From positions 1 to 6,830 of the forward strand of contig CALEZJ010000546.1 in the NCBI GenBank assembly GCA_937927885.1: a DNA stretch of 6,830 bases, written 5' to 3'. The notes beneath the pieces are model-generated. The model was not told where the DNA came from and made no database searches. It was given only the letters and a program-made list of their open reading frames with translations. Positions 6,075 through 6,830 of this stretch are shown in pieces. Every line of letters starts with the position of its first letter. Positions within the stretch are counted from its first letter, which is position 1. A program made the translations under genes and the position numbers. This stretch comes from an uncultured Paracoccaceae bacterium (GTDB lineage Bacteria; Pseudomonadota; Alphaproteobacteria; Rhodobacterales; Rhodobacteraceae).

Positions 6075-6694
6075 GCGACGCGCTGTCATCGCTGGCGCGG
6101 CGCCTCACAGGGGGGCTGTGCGGCATCGGGGTGGTGGCGGTGGCCAAGGGCGACCCCGAGGCGCTGCCCGAGGTCGAACGTCTGGCCATTGCCCGGGCGG
6201 TCCCGCAACGCCAAAGGGAATTCGCGGCGGGGCGTCAGGCTGCGCGTCTCGCCATGCGACAGCCGCTTTCCCTGCCGATGAGCGCTGACCGCGCGCCGGT
6301 CTGGCCTGCGGGCTGGGTCGGGTCGATCAGCCATGCCGGACCCTGGGCCATCGCGGCCATGTCGCGCGAGGTGCGAATGGTGGGGATCGACCTGGAACAG
6401 GATCAGGACCTGCCTGCCGAGGTCCTGAACACGGTTCTGACCGGGGGCGAGTTGGCGAGGCTGGCCGATCTGCGTCAGGCGCGGCTGATCTTTGCCATCA
6501 AGGAGGCGGCCTACAAGGCGCAGTATCCGGTGACCCGCCAGCTTTTTGGTTTTGAGGTCTTCGAGGTTCGGCTGGAGGGCGACGGGTTCGACGCCGTGTT
6601 TCAGGACGACATCGGCCCGTTTCGCCGGGGCGAGACCCTGTCCGGCCTATTCGGACGTGCCGAGGGGCTGGTTCTGGCCGCGGTCACCCGCTGA
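6071..6694 (+). CDS. 4'-phosphopantetheinyl transferase, EntD/Sfp superfamily
   Basis: This 207-residue enzyme transfers 4'-phosphopantetheine from coenzyme A to the carrier-protein serine, converting apo-NRPS to its active form in the cytosol. Motifs are EntD-like: [14 protein letters not shown] (49-62), [16 protein letters not shown] (82-97) with the CoA-contacting His88, VGIDLEQ (104-110) with Mg-binding D107 and E109, and [13 protein letters not shown] (141-153) with the KEAxYK signature. Length is close to E. coli EntD (about 209 residues as I recall). The GTG start at 6071 overlaps the NRPS stop as GTGA; no strong ribosome site precedes it, so coupled translation is likely and the start is less certain than for its neighbours. 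Location directly after the NRPS suggests a dedicated activator of this cluster. Its last 48 bases overlap the convergent oxidoreductase gene. Confidence 0.93.
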   Translation: MSDALSSLARRLTGGLCGIGVVAVAKGDPEALPEVERLAIARAVPQRQREFAAGRQAARLAMRQPLSLPMSADRAPVWPAGWVGSISHAGPWAIAAMSREVRMVGIDLEQDQDLPAEVLNTVLTGGELARLADLRQARLIFAIKEAAYKAQYPVTRQLFGFEVFEVRLEGDGFDAVFQDDIGPFRRGETLSGLFGRAEGLVLAAVTR

Positions 6695-6830
6695 CCACCG
6701 CGCCGCCGCCCGCCCCGCCCAGCGCCCGGTCGCCAGACAGGCGGTCAGCAGATAGCCGCCTGTCGGCGCTTCCCAGTCCAGCATCTCGCCCGCCGCGAAC
6801 ACACCGGGAAGGGCGCGCAGCATCAGGTCG
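6647..6830 (-). CDS. FAD-dependent oxidoreductase, BaiN/HI0933-like flavoprotein, C-terminal fragment
   Basis: The minus strand is open from the window edge to a TAG at 6649-6647, giving the last 60 residues of a flavoprotein. It begins [20 protein letters not shown] and continues [20 protein letters not shown]. The GVFAAGE-LDW and [11 protein letters not shown] pattern is the C-terminal FAD-contacting signature of the HI0933/BaiN family; I recall a near-identical ending in the family called TIGR03862. These proteins are NAD(P)/FAD oxidoreductases, mostly of unknown substrate. The gene converges on the PPTase and overlaps its 3' end by 48 bases; the last 14 or so residues look unconserved. 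Nothing ties it to the peptide cluster, so it probably marks the cluster boundary. Confidence 0.85.
   Translation of the reverse strand, partial: DLMLRALPGVFAAGEMLDWEAPTGGYLLTACLATGRWAGRAAARWSAGDRGQNQPLGTSE
6736..6764. repeat. Inverted repeat (9-bp stem, 11-base loop) in the convergent region
   Basis: GACAGGCGG (6736-6744) and CCGCCTGTC (6756-6764) are perfect inverted copies around an 11-base loop, 42 bases after the PPTase stop. There is no T-run behind it on the plus strand, so it is not a classical intrinsic terminator. It falls in the conserved [17 protein letters not shown] segment of the flavoprotein and may be chance. Confidence 0.5.

Noticed and set aside
6736..6764. Rho-independent terminator for the NRPS operon
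   Set aside because: The stem is good but no T-tract follows on the plus strand, and the bases encode a conserved flavoprotein segment.
1..6830. tRNA, rRNA, CRISPR array, riboswitch or insertion sequence
   Set aside because: No regularly spaced repeats, transposase motifs or RNA-gene signatures were seen. Practically all bases are covered by coding sequence.

Overview
The window is a dense stretch of secondary-metabolite genes from a high-GC Gram-negative bacterium. I would guess an alphaproteobacterium of the Rhodobacter/Paracoccus type, from the strong G/C preference at third positions, the overlapping operon style, and the EntD-like phosphopantetheinyl transferase next to a BaiN/HI0933-type flavoprotein. 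That placement is an impression, not a computed result.

Layout: (1) 1-656 (+) is the 3' end of a type I thioesterase (TE) domain, probably the C-terminal domain of a nonribosomal peptide synthetase (NRPS) that begins upstream. Its reading frame is broken by an apparent one-base deletion at 450-453. (2) 653-1591 (+) is a family 2 glycosyltransferase. (3) 1593-6074 (+) is a 1493-residue NRPS: an N-terminal formyltransferase, a half-sized condensation remnant, an adenylation (A) domain interrupted by a complete luciferase-like flavin monooxygenase (LLM), a carrier protein (PCP) and a basic tail. (4) 6071-6694 (+) is a phosphopantetheinyl transferase (PPTase). (5) 6647-6830 (-) is the 3' end of a convergent FAD-dependent oxidoreductase, which is not part of the cluster. 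The four plus-strand genes are joined by ATGA, one-base-gap and GTGA junctions, so they should form one translationally coupled operon whose promoter lies upstream of the window. There is no gene-free stretch.

How the genes may work together: the PPTase primes the carrier protein. The A domain should load glycine, because its ten-residue pocket reads DILQLGMIWK, one position from the glycine code DILQLGLIWK as I recall it. The embedded monooxygenase could oxidise the tethered glycine and the formyltransferase could formylate its amine. The upstream NRPS/TE would extend or release the chain, and the glycosyltransferase may decorate the product. The formyltransferase-A-PCP order matches the initiation module of linear gramicidin synthetase LgrA. 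The A domain with a monooxygenase and glycine selectivity recalls the myxothiazol/melithiazol enzymes MtaG/MelG. The combination is the main point of interest; an N-formyl, oxidised glycine unit (for example a hadacidin-like hydroxamate) is a hypothesis only.
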